Source: Planctomycetota bacterium
Lineage (GTDB): Bacteria > Planctomycetota > Phycisphaerae > Sedimentisphaerales > Anaerobacaceae
Assembly (NCBI GenBank): GCA_013202635.1
Contig: JABMRO010000472.1
Location: 1 to 8,749, forward strand
Direction of reading: 5' to 3'
Length of the DNA stretch: 8,749 nt
Shown: one piece after another, positions 6,971 through 8,749 of the stretch
Layout of the letters: each line of letters starts with the position of its first letter
Position numbering within the stretch: the first letter of the stretch is position 1
Position numbers and translations under genes: made by a program
Notes under the pieces: generated by a model
Told to the model about the DNA's origin: nothing
The model's database searches: none
The model's input: only the letters and a program-made list of their open reading frames with translations

Positions 6971-6975
6971 TAATT

Positions 6976-8109
6976 ATGCCCACAGAACAACCTATTGACA
7001 GCCAGGCAATTTCTGAGCATGAGCCGGAATTGAACAAGTTTTTCAAGGCTGTCATCAAAACACGGGCGAGCGACCTGCATCTGAAGGTGGGTCAGCCGCC
7101 GAAACTGCGTCTCTTTGGAGAGTTGAAAAAGACTACCGGCGAAGTAATGACGCCACAAAGGATGGAAGAATTAGTATTCAGGATACTCAGCCCCGCCCAG
7201 AAAAACTCTTTCCTGGAGCATGGGACACTGGACTTTGCCCATGAGATCGAGGGTGAACACCGTTTCCGAACAAATATATTTCGCCAGCGAGGCATGATTA
7301 GCCTTGCCGCCCGACGCGTTAACACGGTCATCCCACCGTTTGAAGAACTTCACCTGCCGCCGATACTTGAAAAGATATGTGAAACCAGGCAGGGGCTGAT
7401 ACTTGTGGTAGGTCCTACCGGCTGCGGCAAGACCACAACGATTGCATCGATGATAGACCATATCAACTATACCCGCTTATGTCATATAATTACAATCGAA
7501 GACCCTATCGAGTATCTGTTTAAGGACGCCAAAGCGATAGTTTCACAAAGGGAAATCGGGCTTGACGTCAAAGACTATAATGAAGCCCTGACATATCTGA
7601 TGCGTCAGGACCCCGATGTGGTTTTCATTGGCGAGATGCGGGATGCGAAAACCGTAAGCGCTGGAATGAGAGCTTCAGAAACCGGACATCTTGTTTTCGG
7701 AACGATGCACTCGGCAAATGCGTCTCAGTGCGTTCACCGTCTTTTGGACCTGTTCCCACAAAACGAACGAGACCTCGTAAGACAAACTTTAAGCCTGTCA
7801 ATTAAAGCGGTCGTCAGCCAGGTACTGGTACCATGCCTGAAGGAAGGGGTTGACAGGATACCTGCGGTTGAGATTCTAATTGCAAACGCGGCTGTTAAAA
7901 AACTGATGTCCGAAGGCCGCGAAGCCGATTTGCTCAATGTTATACGAAGCTCCCAACAGGAAGGCATGCAGGACCTTACATATAACCTTTGTGAACTTGT
8001 AAACAACGGTTCTATTGATCCAAAGGACGCATACAAACACGCACCAAATAAAGAAGAACTAAAAATGGCACTAAAAGGTATCAAGACGACTGCCAGTGGC
8101 ATTTTGTAA
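6976..8109 (+). CDS. pilT: PilT-family type IV pilus retraction ATPase
   Basis: This 377-residue protein has the full PilT layout. A PAS-like N domain (about 15-125) contains ASDLHLKVGQPPKLRLFGEL, and a RecA-like ATPase core follows. The Walker A motif is GPTGCGKT (146-153), the Asp box IITIEDPIEY (171-180), the Walker B region DVVFIGEMRD (214-223, catalytic-type Glu 220), and the His box TGHLVFGTMHS (236-246). Such ATPases form cytoplasmic hexamers at the base of type IV pili and power retraction, giving twitching motility, adhesion or DNA uptake. The AIRNLIRE motif needed for retraction in Pseudomonas is only loosely kept, as AVKKLMSE (306-313); GMQDL (330-334) still follows. An extra C-terminal stretch past about 350 is charged and probably flexible. 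ATG 6976 is chosen over TTG 6958 because of AGGGG at 6966-6970. The next gene begins 18 bp later, so the two are probably co-transcribed. A role in a pseudopilus or non-motility system is possible. Confidence 0.92.
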   Translation: MPTEQPIDSQAISEHEPELNKFFKAVIKTRASDLHLKVGQPPKLRLFGELKKTTGEVMTPQRMEELVFRILSPAQKNSFLEHGTLDFAHEIEGEHRFRTNIFRQRGMISLAARRVNTVIPPFEELHLPPILEKICETRQGLILVVGPTGCGKTTTIASMIDHINYTRLCHIITIEDPIEYLFKDAKAIVSQREIGLDVKDYNEALTYLMRQDPDVVFIGEMRDAKTVSAGMRASETGHLVFGTMHSANASQCVHRLLDLFPQNERDLVRQTLSLSIKAVVSQVLVPCLKEGVDRIPAVEILIANAAVKKLMSEGREADLLNVIRSSQQEGMQDLTYNLCELVNNGSIDPKDAYKHAPNKEELKMALKGIKTTASGIL

Positions 8110-8127
8110 GATTTAACGGAGCATCTT

Positions 8128-8749
8128 ATGCCGGATTTATTATTAGCAGCTATCGGATACGGCGGCTACATTTCAATAATCAAATTTATTATCTTTCTGA
8201 TTATGTTTTTTGGATGGATACCACTGCTGACCTGGGTTTACTATGACGCCAAAGTAATCGAGACAAAAGAGGTTTTCTGGACAGCTATTATTCTGGGCGC
8301 CGGAGCGGCGGGAGTAATAATCTGGCTTGTAACACCAGTCTTCATCGCCGGTATGCTGCTCTATTTGATAGTTGTCGGGGGGACATCTCTGGTTTATGTG
8401 AAGCAGCGCAATTCATTGGTTATGGATTTTGACAAGGTACTGACGGTTGATCACATCAAAAACCTGCTTGTCAGCAAAGAAAAGAAACTTGCTCACCTCA
8501 AAAAGTATACTTTTATAACAGCAAACAGAAATGAAATTCCAATTCCCGAACCTCGAACGCCGGACTTTTTCGGCTATAAGACATCGCATGAGATTCTGAG
8601 CGACGCCCTCTGGCGAAGGGCGAGCAGTATAGCGTTTTCCCCGACACCACAGGACTATAATATAGCATATTACGTTGACGGCTCGATACTTAAGCAGCCA
8701 AGTATAGGCAGGGAAAGAATGAAGTATTTTATATGCTTCATCAAGAACC
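8128..8749 (+). CDS. Membrane-anchored GspE/PilB-like ATPase, N-terminal part, cut by window end
   Basis: The frame is open from ATG 8128 to the last base (207 codons), and GGAG (8118-8121) lies 6 bp before the start. Residues about 14-36, 51-69 and 70-91 are three strongly hydrophobic segments, predicted as membrane helices. A charged linker (about 95-145) follows, and then HEILSDALWRRASSIAFSPT and NIAYYVDGSIL. The last part matches the pattern of the N1/N2 domain before the ATPase core in GspE and PilB proteins (commonly A-SDIH-E-T...V-YR-DG-L), with Trp-Arg-Arg-Ala-Ser-Ser-Ile in the place of the usual Ala-Ser-Asp-Ile-His. So it is probably a type II secretion/type IV pilus assembly ATPase fused to a membrane anchor. 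The Walker motifs lie beyond the window, so the ATPase call is inferred. It is tightly linked to pilT. Confidence 0.65.
   Translation, partial: MPDLLLAAIGYGGYISIIKFIIFLIMFFGWIPLLTWVYYDAKVIETKEVFWTAIILGAGAAGVIIWLVTPVFIAGMLLYLIVVGGTSLVYVKQRNSLVMDFDKVLTVDHIKNLLVSKEKKLAHLKKYTFITANRNEIPIPEPRTPDFFGYKTSHEILSDALWRRASSIAFSPTPQDYNIAYYVDGSILKQPSIGRERMKYFICFIKN

Larger units (their letters stand above)
6600..6975. other. Divergent intergenic region between the HEAT gene and pilT
   Basis: These 376 bp carry no supported gene. They contain a minus-strand promoter candidate (6645-6673), a strong plus-strand promoter (6823-6851) with a palindrome and direct repeat over its -35 box, and a leader of about 118 nt with a small hairpin (CGGCA 6884-6888, TGCCG 6900-6904). 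Between about 6690 and 6800 I see nothing definable. Confidence 0.7.

Overview
This 8.7-kb window looks like ordinary chromosomal sequence from a planctomycete, probably class Phycisphaerae and near the order Sedimentisphaerales. This is inferred from protein style. The first gene ends in a secreted beta-sandwich module of the kind common in those genomes (ending YFDDIRLY), there is a small lone HEAT-repeat protein, and a PilT-type ATPase is followed by a membrane-anchored relative of GspE/PilB. Base composition is moderate. No mobile element, phage gene, tRNA, rRNA or CRISPR array is visible.

Layout. Positions 1-537 are the 3' end of a secreted-type protein gene, closed by a strong intrinsic terminator (586-619). 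A sigma70-like promoter (648-675) then starts a gene pair for two related ribosome-associated GTPases, typA/bipA (753-2609) and lepA (2680-4476), 70 bp apart. Next comes mgtE (4708-6089), a regulated Mg2+ channel/transporter. Its reading frame is broken by an apparent one-base deletion near 5587, inside the first membrane helix. A convergent minus-strand gene (6144-6599) encodes a 151-residue HEAT-repeat protein with a basic tail. A 376-bp intergenic region (6600-6975) carries outward-facing promoters for that gene and for the last gene pair. That pair is a PilT-family ATPase (6976-8109) and, 18 bp later, an open-ended gene (8128 to the window end) with three predicted membrane helices followed by the start of a GspE/PilB-like domain.

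Function. typA and lepA both act on the ribosome, mainly under stress or non-optimal conditions, and are probably co-transcribed here. MgtE would supply Mg2+, on which ribosomes depend, but its coupling to the GTPases is only positional. The last two genes look like part of a type IV pilus or type II secretion-like machine: a retraction-type hexameric ATPase next to a second ATPase apparently tethered to the membrane.

Most interesting points: (1) the membrane-anchored secretion/pilus ATPase next to pilT, (2) the single-base break in mgtE, where all transporter hallmarks are otherwise intact, (3) the degenerate AIRNLIRE motif in the PilT homolog, and (4) a palindrome with a direct repeat covering the -35 box of the pilT promoter. 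I see no clearly new biological system in this window.
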